Of a DNA stretch of 64,000 bases, positions 45,862 through 54,427 are shown piece by piece. Position 1 is the stretch's first letter. Each line of letters opens with the position of its first letter. The DNA comes from Solimonas flava DSM 18980. Lineage in GTDB: Bacteria; Pseudomonadota; Gammaproteobacteria; Nevskiales; Nevskiaceae. Location: the NCBI RefSeq assembly GCF_000426685.1, contig NZ_AUFV01000015.1, positions 51,417 through 115,416 on the forward strand, given 5' to 3'. The position numbers and the translations under genes are program-made. The notes under the pieces are model-generated. The model was not told where the DNA came from and did not search any database. It worked only from the letters and a program-made list of their open reading frames with translations.

Positions 45862-47388
45862 ATGGTGAGCCTGATGCGCCTGCCGCGCCCGGCGCGCAAT
45901 CGCGCGCAGGAATTCGCCGCGGTCGATCTGGGATCGAACAGCTTCCACATGCTGGTCGCACGCAGCGACGGCGGCGAACTGCAGATCATCGACCGCCTGC
46001 GCGAACCGGTGCGCCTCGCCGCCGGTCTCGAAGCCGACCGCCGCCTGAGCCCGGTGGTCGCGGCGCGCGCCCTCGCCTGCCTGCAGCGCTTCGGCGAACG
46101 GCTGCGCGGCATCCCGTCGTCGCAGGTTCGCGCCGTCGGCACCAACACCATGCGCAAGCTCAAGACCGGCAGCGATTTCGTGCCGGCCGCCGAGGCCGCG
46201 CTCGGTCATCCGATCGAGGTCATCGCCGGGCCCGAAGAAGCGCGACTGGTCTACGGCGGCGTCATCCACGGCCGCGGCCGCGCCAGGCCGCGGCGGCTGG
46301 TGGTCGACATCGGCGGCGGCAGCACGGAACTGATCATCGGCCGCGGCGAGGAGCCGCGCCTGCTCGAATCGGTCTCGCTCGGCTGTGTCGTGCACACACA
46401 GCGCTTCTTCGCCGACGGCCGCATCACGCCGACGCGCTTCGCGCGCGCGCGACTGGCGGCCGCGCTCGAACTGGAATTTCTCGCGCAGCCGTACCGCTAC
46501 GCCGGCTGGGATCTGGCGATCGGCTCATCGGGCACCATCCGCGGCATCTGGCGCGTGCTGCGGGAGCGCGGCTGGATCGACGAGGACATTACCCGCGCCG
46601 GGCTCGAACAACTGATCGAACTCGTGCAGCGCCGCCGGCACGTCGAGGAAATCGATTTCCCGGCGCTGCGCGAAGACCGCCGGCCGGTGTTCGTCGGCGG
46701 CCTCGCGGTGCTGGCCGGCGTCTTCGACACGCTGGCGGTCGAGCGCATGGAAAGCTCGGACCGCGCGCTGCGCGAGGGCCTGCTCTACGACCTGCTCGGC
46801 CGCCTCAGCAACCAGGACGTCCGCGACGCCGCCGTGCAGGCGATGGCGCGCCGCTACGGCGTCGATGCCACGCACGCGCACGATCTTGAGCGCACCGCGC
46901 TGCGCATCCTCGGCCAGGTGTCGCCGGCCTGGAAGCTGGAAGCGCCGGCGATGGCGCAGTTCCTGCGCTGGGCCGCGCAACTGCACGAGGTCGGCCTGGC
47001 GATCACGCACAATGGCTACCACAAGCACAGCGAGTACATCGTCCGCCACAGCGACATGCAGGGCTTCTCGCAGACCGACCAGCAGGTGCTCGCCGCGCTT
47101 GTGCGTCTGCACCGCGGCAAGTTCGCCGACGACGTGCTGCTGGAACTGCCGGCCAACTGGCTCGAACCGACGCGACGCCTAGCGATCGTCCTGCGCCTGG
47201 CCTACCTGCTGCACCGCTCGCGCGCGCCCGGCCTGCGCCTGCCGATTCATGTCGAGGCGACACGCAAGAGCATCGCGCTCGGCTTCACGCGCGACGGCTG
47301 GCTGGCACGGCACCCGCTGACGCAGGCCGACCTCGAACGCGAACAGGAATATCTGTCGGCCCAGCCGCTCAAGCTGCGCCTGATCTAG
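45862..47388 (+). CDS. ppx: Exopolyphosphatase
   Basis: 508-residue Ppx/GppA phosphatase releasing phosphate from polyphosphate ends. ASKHA motifs: FAAVDLGSNSFHMLVARSDG, VRAVGTNTMRK, VIAGPEEARLVYGGVIHG, and VVDIGGGSTELIIG. A C-terminal HD-like region includes LHEVGLAITHNGYHKHS. It is convergent with ppk1, 54 bp apart, as in pseudomonads rather than in the ppk-ppx operon of E. coli. Confidence 0.95.
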   Translation: MVSLMRLPRPARNRAQEFAAVDLGSNSFHMLVARSDGGELQIIDRLREPVRLAAGLEADRRLSPVVAARALACLQRFGERLRGIPSSQVRAVGTNTMRKLKTGSDFVPAAEAALGHPIEVIAGPEEARLVYGGVIHGRGRARPRRLVVDIGGGSTELIIGRGEEPRLLESVSLGCVVHTQRFFADGRITPTRFARARLAAALELEFLAQPYRYAGWDLAIGSSGTIRGIWRVLRERGWIDEDITRAGLEQLIELVQRRRHVEEIDFPALREDRRPVFVGGLAVLAGVFDTLAVERMESSDRALREGLLYDLLGRLSNQDVRDAAVQAMARRYGVDATHAHDLERTALRILGQVSPAWKLEAPAMAQFLRWAAQLHEVGLAITHNGYHKHSEYIVRHSDMQGFSQTDQQVLAALVRLHRGKFADDVLLELPANWLEPTRRLAIVLRLAYLLHRSRAPGLRLPIHVEATRKSIALGFTRDGWLARHPLTQADLEREQEYLSAQPLKLRLI

Positions 47389-47442
47389 GCCCGCGGCCGG
47401 ACCGGCCGACGCCACGGGCCGGCTCGGCGTGCGCAGCGCGCG

Positions 47443-49518
47443 CTACTCCTCCATCAGGCGCTGCTGGATCGGCTTGCCTTCGATCTTCTCGGCGCGCTGG
47501 TACGAGCCGTCGGCCTGCAGGAACCAGCTCTGCGCGGTGTCCTGCAGATAGCCGTGCAGGTCGCCGACGATGCGGTCGCGCAGGCGGCGATCGGCGATCG
47601 GGAACGCCACCTCGACGCGCTTGAACAGATTGCGCTCCATCCAGTCGGCGCTCGACAGGTAAAGCTCGGGCTCGCCGCCGTTGGCAAAGAAGTAGACGCG
47701 GTGATGCTCGAGGAAGCGGCCGACCACCGAACGCACCGTGATGTGCTCGGACAAGCCCTTCACGCCGGGCCGCAGCGAGCACATGCCGCGCACGATCAGG
47801 TCGACCTTCACGCCCGCCTGCGAGGCGCGGTACAGCGCCTGGATCATTTCCGATTCCACCAGTGCGTTCATCTTGGCGATGATCTGCGCCGGCTTGCCCT
47901 TCTTCGCCAGCTCGATCTCGCGCTCGATCTTGGCGTGAACCTGCTTGGCGAGCGTGAACGGCGACTGCAGCAGGCGGGTGAGCTTGGTGACCTTGCCGAG
48001 GCTGGTCAGCTGCAGGAACACCGCGTGCACGTCGTGGCAGATCGCCGGATCGGCGGTGAACAGGCCGTAGTCGGTATACATGCGCGCGGTGCGCGGATGG
48101 TAGTTGCCGGTGCCCAGATGCGCGTACTGGCGCAGCCCGCCTTCCTCGCGCCGCACCACCAGGCACATCTTGGCGTGCGTCTTGTAGCCGACCACGCCGT
48201 AGACGACGTGTGCGCCGACATCCTGCAGCTGTTCGGCGAGATCGATGTTGTTGGCCTCGTCGAAACGCGCGCGCAGTTCGACGACCACCGTCACTTCCTT
48301 GCCGTTGCTCGCCGCCTCGATCAGCGCGTCGACGATCGCCGACTTGTCGCCGGTGCGGTACAGCGTCTGCTTGATCGCCAGCACCTTCGGATCGCGTGCC
48401 GCCTGGCGCAGGAACTCGACGACCGGCGCGAACGAATCATACGGATGATGCAACAGCTGATCGCGCTCGCGGATCGCCGCGAACAGATCGGGGCCGGCGA
48501 GCGCCTTGGGCACGCGCGGCGTGAACGGCGGGTACTTGAGGTCCGCACGATCGACGAGGTCCGGAATCGCCATCAGGCGGTTGAGGTTCACCGGCCCGTT
48601 GACCTGGAACACATCGTCCGGCGTCAGCTGCGCGACGTCCATCAGGTACTGCCACATCTGCTCGGGGCAGTTGTGCGCGACTTCGAGGCGCACGATGTCG
48701 CCCCACTGGCGCTGCGAAAGCTCGCCTTCGAGCGCCTCCATCAGATCCTTGGCTTCTTCCTCATCGACCAGCAGGTCGGAGTTGCGCGTCAGGCGGAACT
48801 GATAGCAGCCGCTCGCCTCCATGCCGGGGAACAGCTCGTCGACGTAGGCGTGGATCACGCTCGACAGGAACACGAAGTCATACGGCCCGCTGCCGGCGAC
48901 GTCGCGCGGAATCTGGATCAGGCGCGGCAGTGCGCGCGGCGCCTGCACCACGGCGAAGCCGGTATTGCGGCCGAACGCATCCTTGCCCGACAGCTGCACG
49001 ATGAAGTTCAGCGACTTGTTGAGAATGCGCGGGAACGGATGCGCCGGGTCGAGGCCGAGCGGCGACAGCACCGGCGCCAGCTCGTTCTGGAAATAGTTGC
49101 GCAGCCAGGCATCCTGCTCGGCGCTCCACTCGCTGCGACGCACGAAGCGGATCTTTTCGCGCTCCAGCGCCGGAATCAGCACGTCGTTGAAGACGCGGTA
49201 CTGCTCGGCGACCAGCGCGTGCGCACGCGTGCTGATCGCCGCCAGCGTCTCGGCCGGCGACATGCCGTCGGCGCCGCGGTTCAGCGGATTGAGCTCGGCC
49301 ATCTGCTGCAGGCCGGCGACGCGAATCTCGAAGAACTCGTCGAGATTCGAGCTGGAAATGCACAGGAACTTGAGCCGCTCGAGCAGCGGCACCGTCTCGT
49401 CGAGCGCCTGCGCGAGGACGCGGCGGTTGAATTCGAGCAGCGACAGCTCGCGGTTGAGGAACAGGTCGGCGCTCTGGAAGCTCAGTTCGACGGGAAGTTC
49501 GGGCGGGGTCTTGCTCAT
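47443..49518 (-). CDS. ppk1: Polyphosphate kinase
   Basis: 691-residue PPK1 that builds polyphosphate from ATP at the membrane. N-domain FLNRELSLLEFNRRVLAQAL; first catalytic domain with YAHLGTGNYHPRTARMYTDY, where the phospho-His lies; second domain with NGGEPELYLSSADWMERNL. Full length. The start at 49,518 gives MSKTPPELPVEL. Converges on ppx. Confidence 0.96.
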   Translation of the reverse strand: MSKTPPELPVELSFQSADLFLNRELSLLEFNRRVLAQALDETVPLLERLKFLCISSSNLDEFFEIRVAGLQQMAELNPLNRGADGMSPAETLAAISTRAHALVAEQYRVFNDVLIPALEREKIRFVRRSEWSAEQDAWLRNYFQNELAPVLSPLGLDPAHPFPRILNKSLNFIVQLSGKDAFGRNTGFAVVQAPRALPRLIQIPRDVAGSGPYDFVFLSSVIHAYVDELFPGMEASGCYQFRLTRNSDLLVDEEEAKDLMEALEGELSQRQWGDIVRLEVAHNCPEQMWQYLMDVAQLTPDDVFQVNGPVNLNRLMAIPDLVDRADLKYPPFTPRVPKALAGPDLFAAIRERDQLLHHPYDSFAPVVEFLRQAARDPKVLAIKQTLYRTGDKSAIVDALIEAASNGKEVTVVVELRARFDEANNIDLAEQLQDVGAHVVYGVVGYKTHAKMCLVVRREEGGLRQYAHLGTGNYHPRTARMYTDYGLFTADPAICHDVHAVFLQLTSLGKVTKLTRLLQSPFTLAKQVHAKIEREIELAKKGKPAQIIAKMNALVESEMIQALYRASQAGVKVDLIVRGMCSLRPGVKGLSEHITVRSVVGRFLEHHRVYFFANGGEPELYLSSADWMERNLFKRVEVAFPIADRRLRDRIVGDLHGYLQDTAQSWFLQADGSYQRAEKIEGKPIQQRLMEE

Positions 49519-49648
49519 CGGCGTTTCCGCGGTCGGGCTGCGGGGCGGCAGAGCGCCCGGATGCAGCGGGAATCGCCAGTCTAAGACAAAGAAGATGAAG
49601 GCGGCGTGACGCCGCCGCCGGCGCAAATCGTTGTTTTCCCAGCGCCGC

Positions 49649-50494
49649 TCAATCCTTGGCGAGCGCGCGGCGGGTCAGGCCCGGATAGCGCGCAAGCAGC
49701 CAGCGGTGCTGCATCACGTAGCGCGCGACCTTGGCGATGTCGTGAACGTAGCCGGCGTTGACGGCGCCGCCGATCGCCGCGCCGATCACCGGCACCAAGC
49801 CAAGCCCGGAGGCCGAGCGCCGGCCGAGATTGAAGCCGATGCGGTTGGCCAGCGTCTTGAGGCTGAACTGCGCCGCCTCCTTGGCGATCTGGCGTTCGGC
49901 GACGCGCTCGATGCCGTCGCGCCACGCCGCCTCCAGCAGATCCGAGGCATGCGTCAGCGCGAACCAGGCGTCGCGCTTCTCTTCGAGCGAGTTCGCCGAG
50001 GCCAGCGCGAACACGCCGATCGCCAGGCCCTTGCGCTCCTGCGCCCGCCAGTCCTCGCCGTAGCAGTAGGCGGTGCGGTGGATCGTGCGCAGCGCCACGC
50101 CGAGCAGGGCCGGAATGTCGGCCGCGATGCCCGGTGCGCCGGCGAAGCCGAACAGCGCGCCGGCGCTGCCGCCGAGCGCCATGCCGCGCCACTCGACGCG
50201 GCGCGCGAGGCGGTCGCATTCGTCGAGCGGCGCCGTGCGCAGCGCGGCCAGATCGTCGACGCCGGCGGCCTTGAGCACGTCGCGCTGCGCCGCGCTCCAG
50301 CCGGCGGCGTGATCGAGCCCGTGCAGCACGGCGCGCAGCGCGGCGACCGGGACCAGATGTTGCGCCGCGTAGGCGGCGACCCGGCTCGGCCCGGACAGCA
50401 CCTGCGTGCCCCAGTCCGGGCTCGCGGCGCGCCAGCGCTCGATCGTGTCCCACTGCGCCTGTTCGTAGGCGTCCGGCTTCCTGCGCTTGCTCAT
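49649..50494 (-). CDS. EcsC-family protein
   Basis: 281 residues with the EcsC layout: PSRVAAYAAQHLVPVAALRA, LGGSAGALFGFAGAPGIAAD, IPALLGVALRTIHRTAYCYG, and a glycine-rich GLVPVIGAAIGGAVNAGYVH near the C-terminus. Two amphipathic or membrane-associated segments. Named after a Bacillus ABC-transporter operon protein; role unknown. Divergent from the NRDE gene by 81 bp. Confidence 0.85.
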   Translation of the reverse strand: MSKRRKPDAYEQAQWDTIERWRAASPDWGTQVLSGPSRVAAYAAQHLVPVAALRAVLHGLDHAAGWSAAQRDVLKAAGVDDLAALRTAPLDECDRLARRVEWRGMALGGSAGALFGFAGAPGIAADIPALLGVALRTIHRTAYCYGEDWRAQERKGLAIGVFALASANSLEEKRDAWFALTHASDLLEAAWRDGIERVAERQIAKEAAQFSLKTLANRIGFNLGRRSASGLGLVPVIGAAIGGAVNAGYVHDIAKVARYVMQHRWLLARYPGLTRRALAKD

Positions 50495-50575
50495 GCGATC
50501 ACCGTCGGCGTTTTCGCCGATTGTGCCGCGCACGGCGGTTGACCGCACGACGAGGTCTGGCCGATCCTGCATTCC

Positions 50576-51343
50576 ATGTGCCTGATCGCCCTCGCGCTCG
50601 ACGCGCATCCCCGCTATTCGCTCGTGCTCGCCGCCAATCGCGACGAGTTCCACGCCCGGCCGACGGCGCCTGCCTCGTGGTGGGACGACGCGCCGCAGAT
50701 CTTCGGCGGCCGCGATCTGCAGCAGCACGGCGGCTGGCTCGCCGCGAGCCGCGACGGCCGCTGGGCAGCCGTCACCAATGTGCGCCGCATGGAGCTGCCC
50801 GACCCGGCCGCGCCGTCGCGCGGCGCGCTGATCGCCAACTACCTGCGCGCCGAGACCGGCGCCCAGGACTACGGCGCGTCGCTGGCGGCCGGCGCGCGGC
50901 GCTACGCCGGCTTCAACCTGCTGCTCGGCGACCGCCGCGGCGTCTGGTATCTCAGCAACTGGCCGGAATTCACGATGCAGCCGCTCGCCGCCGGCGTGCA
51001 CGCCGTCAGCAACGCCAGCCTCGATACGCCGTGGCCGAAGCTCGTGCGCCTGAAGTCGCGCGTGTCGCAGTGGTGCGCGGACGCCGAAACCGACACCGGC
51101 AGCCTGTTCGCCGCGCTCGCCGACCCGCGCCGCGCCGCCGACGAGGACTTGCCGGATACCGGCATCGGCCTGGAACGCGAGCGCTTCCTGTCGGCGCCGT
51201 TCATCCGCAGCGCCGCCTACGGCACGCGCAGCAGCACGGTGCTGACGATCGACGCCGGCGGCCACGCCGGCTTTCACGAGAAGCGCTACGGCCCCGACGC
51301 CGCCTATGCCGGCGAGACGCTCGAATACCTGCAACTCGGCTGA
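50576..51343 (+). CDS. NRDE / TANGO2-family protein
   Basis: 255-residue protein starting with Cys2 (MCLIALALDAHPRYSLVLAA), the NRDE motif in AANRDEFHARP, then FGGRDLQQHGGWLAAS, WAAVTNVR and GVHAVSNASLDTPWPK. The N-terminal cysteine and fold suggest an Ntn-like architecture. TANGO2 homologues have been linked to haem or lipid handling. The gene is followed by ogt after seven bases. Confidence 0.9.
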   Translation: MCLIALALDAHPRYSLVLAANRDEFHARPTAPASWWDDAPQIFGGRDLQQHGGWLAASRDGRWAAVTNVRRMELPDPAAPSRGALIANYLRAETGAQDYGASLAAGARRYAGFNLLLGDRRGVWYLSNWPEFTMQPLAAGVHAVSNASLDTPWPKLVRLKSRVSQWCADAETDTGSLFAALADPRRAADEDLPDTGIGLERERFLSAPFIRSAAYGTRSSTVLTIDAGGHAGFHEKRYGPDAAYAGETLEYLQLG

Positions 51344-51350
51344 GCGCGCG

Positions 51351-51884
51351 ATGGCGAATGCCTCCGCACTGTACTCGGGCGTGCTCGACAGCCCGCTCGG
51401 GCCACTGCACGCGGTCGCCGGCGACGCCGGGCTGGCGCTGCTCGAGTTCGCCGAGCCGCAGCGTCTCGACGCCCAGCTCGCCGCACTGCGTCGCCACTTC
51501 GACATCGAGCCGCAGCCCGGCGCGCATCCGCTGCTGCGCCATCTCGCCGGCGAGCTCAATGCCTACTTCGCCGGCCAGCTGCGCGCCTTCACGACACCAC
51601 TGCAGCTGCCGGGCAGCCCGTTCCAGCGCCGTGTCTGGGCGGCGCTGCTGCAGATCCCGTACGGCCAGACGCGCTCGTACGAAGCGCTCGCGCAGTCGCT
51701 TGGCGACGGCGCGGCGACGCGCGCCGTCGGCAGCGCCAACGGCGCCAATCGCCTGGCGATCGTCGTGCCCTGCCATCGCGTGCTGAACAAGAGCGGCGCG
51801 CTCGGCGGCTACGGCGGCGGCCTGTGGCGCAAGCAGCAGCTGCTGGCGCTCGAGGCGCGCACCGCCTTCGCGCTGCGCGGCTGA
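51351..51884 (+). CDS. ogt: Methylated-DNA--protein-cysteine methyltransferase
   Basis: 177-residue DNA repair protein that removes O6-alkyl groups from guanine in a suicide reaction. The acceptor cysteine is in IVVPCHRVL, the DNA-binding helix in SYEALAQSLG, and the closing NKSGALGGYGGGLWRKQQLL is standard. The start at 51,351 gives MANASALYSG. Probably cotranscribed with the NRDE gene. Confidence 0.93.
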   Translation: MANASALYSGVLDSPLGPLHAVAGDAGLALLEFAEPQRLDAQLAALRRHFDIEPQPGAHPLLRHLAGELNAYFAGQLRAFTTPLQLPGSPFQRRVWAALLQIPYGQTRSYEALAQSLGDGAATRAVGSANGANRLAIVVPCHRVLNKSGALGGYGGGLWRKQQLLALEARTAFALRG

Positions 51885-51899
51885 GCGGCTGAGCGGCGC

Positions 51900-52739
51900 T
51901 CAGTCAACCGACAGGAACAGGATCGCGCCGACGTAGGTCGAGGTCGTCTCGAAGAACTGGCCGAACGGCACCGCGCCGTAGAAGCCGGTCAGCGCGAAAG
52001 TCGCCGAGGGCTGGCCGGGACGCTCGCCGCCCCAGCGCACGCCGGCCAGCGCGCGCAGCTGCGGATCGTTGTCGAAGGCCTCGGCCCACTTCACGTCGAG
52101 CGCGGCGAGCCAGTGGCCGCGCAGCACCTTGCGCGCCGGCGCCAGATACTCGATGCCGCCCTGCGCCCCGAGCGCGCCGAGTTCGTCCCACTGCTTGCGC
52201 AGCACCCAGACGCCGCCGGCATAGGCGCGCCAGCCCGGCGCCAGCGCGTAGCCGAGCAGCAGATCGGCCGCCTCGTAGCTCAGATCCTGGCGCGGCGGCG
52301 CTTCGCCGCTGAGGATGAATTCGTCGCCCAGATGCGAGCTCTGATGGAACAGGCGCAGGCGCGCCGACCAGGCATCGCGCTGCCAGCTGAGCGGAAAGCC
52401 GACGTAGTAGTCGCTGTTGACCAGCGCCTGATTGCTGGTGTCCATGTTGAACTGCGACTGGAATTCGGCGAACAGGCCGAGCTGCCAGGCGCCGCCGTGG
52501 CCGTCGTCGCGGCGATAGAAGCCGAAGTCGTTGCCGACCGCGACCATCGCGATATTGATCGAACCGGACGCGTTCGAATCGAAATTCACGTACGAGAGAT
52601 AGTTCAGCGCCTCGATCGTCGCCGCCGCCGGCGCCGCGAACGGCTCGCCGTCCGGCAGCCACTGGCCGTCGGCCGCCCGCGCCGCGAGCGGCGCCGCCAG
52701 CGCCAGCAGCGCACCGATCGCGAGAAGACGATGTTGCAT
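51900..52739 (-). CDS. DUF1207-family outer-membrane protein
   Basis: 279 residues: signal peptide MQHRLLAIGALLALAAPLAA, then WLPDGEPFAAP, VGNDFGFYRRDDG, LFAEFQSQFNMDTSNQALVN and FHQSSHLGDEF, ending as a barrel-like strand VGAILFLSVD. The HQSSHLGDEF motif is typical of this uncharacterised family. It follows the pteridine-reductase-like SDR by about 30 bp on the same strand. Confidence 0.82.
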   Translation of the reverse strand: MQHRLLAIGALLALAAPLAARAADGQWLPDGEPFAAPAAATIEALNYLSYVNFDSNASGSINIAMVAVGNDFGFYRRDDGHGGAWQLGLFAEFQSQFNMDTSNQALVNSDYYVGFPLSWQRDAWSARLRLFHQSSHLGDEFILSGEAPPRQDLSYEAADLLLGYALAPGWRAYAGGVWVLRKQWDELGALGAQGGIEYLAPARKVLRGHWLAALDVKWAEAFDNDPQLRALAGVRWGGERPGQPSATFALTGFYGAVPFGQFFETTSTYVGAILFLSVD

Positions 52740-52768
52740 GCCGTGAGACTCCCTTCCCGTGGAAGATT

Positions 52769-53527
52769 TCAGCGCAGGCGCAGGCCGCCGTCGACCGGCA
52801 GGATCGCGCCGGTGATGTAGGCGGCGTCGGCGGACAGCAGGAAGCGCACCGCGCGCGCGATCTCCTCGGCGCCGCCGAGACGGCCGAGCGGGATGCGCGC
52901 CAGCTCGCGCGCCTGCTCGTGCTCGGCGATGCCGCCGGACTCCGCCCACAGCATGTGCCCCGGCGCGACCGCATTGACGCGCACGCGCGGCGCCAGCTCC
53001 AGCGCCAGCGTCTCGGTCAGCGACCACAGGCCGGCCTTCGCCGCGTAATAGGCCGGATAGCCCGGCTGCGGATGCCAGAGCTGCGCGTCGACGATGTTGA
53101 CGACCGCCGCATCGGCGCCGAAATGCCGCGCGCAGGCCTGCGTCAGCAGCAGCGGCGCGCGCAGGTTCGACGCCAGCAGCTCGTCGAGCCGGGCCGCGCT
53201 CAGCGTGCCGAGCGGCGTCGCGAAATAGCTGGAGGCGTTGTTGACGAGCGCGTCGAGCCGGCCCCAGGCCGCGTGCGCGGCGTCGGCGAGCCGGTCCAGC
53301 GCGCCGGCGTCGCCGAGGTCGGCGGCGAGCAGGCGCGCCGAGTCCGCGCGCCCGGCGTTCAGCGCGTCGACCAGCGCCTGTGCCTCGTCGCGCGAGCGGT
53401 GCGCGTGCACCAGCACGTTCCAGCCGGCGGCGTGCTGCAGGCGCGCGATCGCCGCGCCGATGCGCCGTGCGGCGCCGGTGACGAGCACGACCGGCGCATT
53501 CGTGCGCGAATCGTCGAGCGGTTTCAT
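52769..53527 (-). CDS. Pteridine-reductase-like SDR
   Basis: 252 residues. The nucleotide motif TGAARRIGAAIARLQH has the Arg-Arg pair that marks NADPH-dependent pteridine reductases (PTR1/FolM type), followed by VHAHRSRDEA, NNASSYFATP and YYAAKAGLW as the catalytic YxxxK. Start at 53,527, with AGGACAGGAC upstream. It likely reduces dihydropterins or dihydrofolate. Divergent from uppP by 53 bp. Confidence 0.82.
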   Translation of the reverse strand: MKPLDDSRTNAPVVLVTGAARRIGAAIARLQHAAGWNVLVHAHRSRDEAQALVDALNAGRADSARLLAADLGDAGALDRLADAAHAAWGRLDALVNNASSYFATPLGTLSAARLDELLASNLRAPLLLTQACARHFGADAAVVNIVDAQLWHPQPGYPAYYAAKAGLWSLTETLALELAPRVRVNAVAPGHMLWAESGGIAEHEQARELARIPLGRLGGAEEIARAVRFLLSADAAYITGAILPVDGGLRLR

Positions 53528-53580
53528 GTCCTGTCCTTTATTCTTGCGCGTCACTTTCACTCCCGTCCGGCTCGCGCATC

Positions 53581-54369
53581 GTGGAATCCCTGCTCAACGT
53601 CATCTGGCTCGGCATCATCGAAGGCATTACCGAATTCCTGCCCATTTCCAGCACCGGCCATCTGCTGATCGCCGAGCACTGGCTGGGGCATCGCTCGGAC
53701 CTGTTCAACATCGGCATCCAGGCCGGCGCCATGCTCGCCGTCGTGCTGATTTATCGTCAACGGCTCTGGGACCTGACGCTGCACTTTTCGCAGCCCGACA
53801 ACCGCGACTACTTCCTCAAGCTCAGCGCCGCATTCCTGATCACCTGCGCCGGCGGCTTCATCGCCAAGAAGCTCGGCCTGACGCTGCCGGAAACGGTCGC
53901 GCCGGTGGCCTGGGCGCTGATCGTCGGCGGTTTCGCGATCCTGCTGATCGAGCGCCTCGCCGAGCGCATGCCGCTGCGCGAGGACGTGACCTGGAAGATC
54001 GCGATCTGGGTCGGCCTCGCGCAGATCCTCGCGGCGGTGTTCCCGGGCACCTCGCGCTCGGCGGCGACGATCTTCGCGGCGATGCTCGCCGGTCTGTCGT
54101 CGCGGCCGCGCGCCACCGAGTTCGCGTTCCTGGTCGGCATCCCGACCATGTTCGCGGCCACCGGTTACGAAATGCTGAAACTGGCCAAGACCTCCGCCTT
54201 CGGCGAGGAGAACTGGACCGAGTTCTGGGTCGGTTTCTTCGTCTCGGCCGTGGTCGCCTTCATCGCCGTGAAGTGGCTGCTGCGCTACGTGCAGGTGCAC
54301 CGCTTCACGATCTTCGCGTGGTACCGCATCGTGCTCGGCGCCGGCCTGCTGCTGTTCCTGCCGGGCTGA
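53581..54369 (+). CDS. uppP: Undecaprenyl-diphosphate phosphatase
   Basis: 262-residue integral membrane enzyme recycling the cell-wall carrier lipid. The two catalytic motifs are EGITEFLPISSTGHLLI and PGTSRSAATIFAAMLAGLSS. About seven to eight hydrophobic helices. The start is GTG at 53,581. Full length for the BacA family. Confidence 0.96.
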   Translation: MESLLNVIWLGIIEGITEFLPISSTGHLLIAEHWLGHRSDLFNIGIQAGAMLAVVLIYRQRLWDLTLHFSQPDNRDYFLKLSAAFLITCAGGFIAKKLGLTLPETVAPVAWALIVGGFAILLIERLAERMPLREDVTWKIAIWVGLAQILAAVFPGTSRSAATIFAAMLAGLSSRPRATEFAFLVGIPTMFAATGYEMLKLAKTSAFGEENWTEFWVGFFVSAVVAFIAVKWLLRYVQVHRFTIFAWYRIVLGAGLLLFLPG

Positions 54370-54387
54370 AGCCGCCGGCGCAGCGTG

Positions 54388-54418
54388 AAAAAGGGGTCCG
54401 GAAACCGGGCCCCTTTTT
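54388..54418. terminator. Bidirectional terminator between uppP and emrB
   Basis: AAAAAGGGG-T-CCGG, a three-base loop, then CCGG-G-CCCCTTTTT. It ends both converging transcripts. Confidence 0.94.
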
Positions 54419-54427
54419 CGTGGCGCC

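Noticed and set aside
45862..49518. Convergent ppx and ppk1 as an oddity
   Set aside because: Differs from E. coli but is a familiar arrangement in pseudomonads and relatives.
51900..53027. Longer start for the DUF1207 gene running into the pteridine-reductase gene
   Set aside because: The added 96 residues are out-of-phase reading of the SDR; the signal peptide begins at 52,739.
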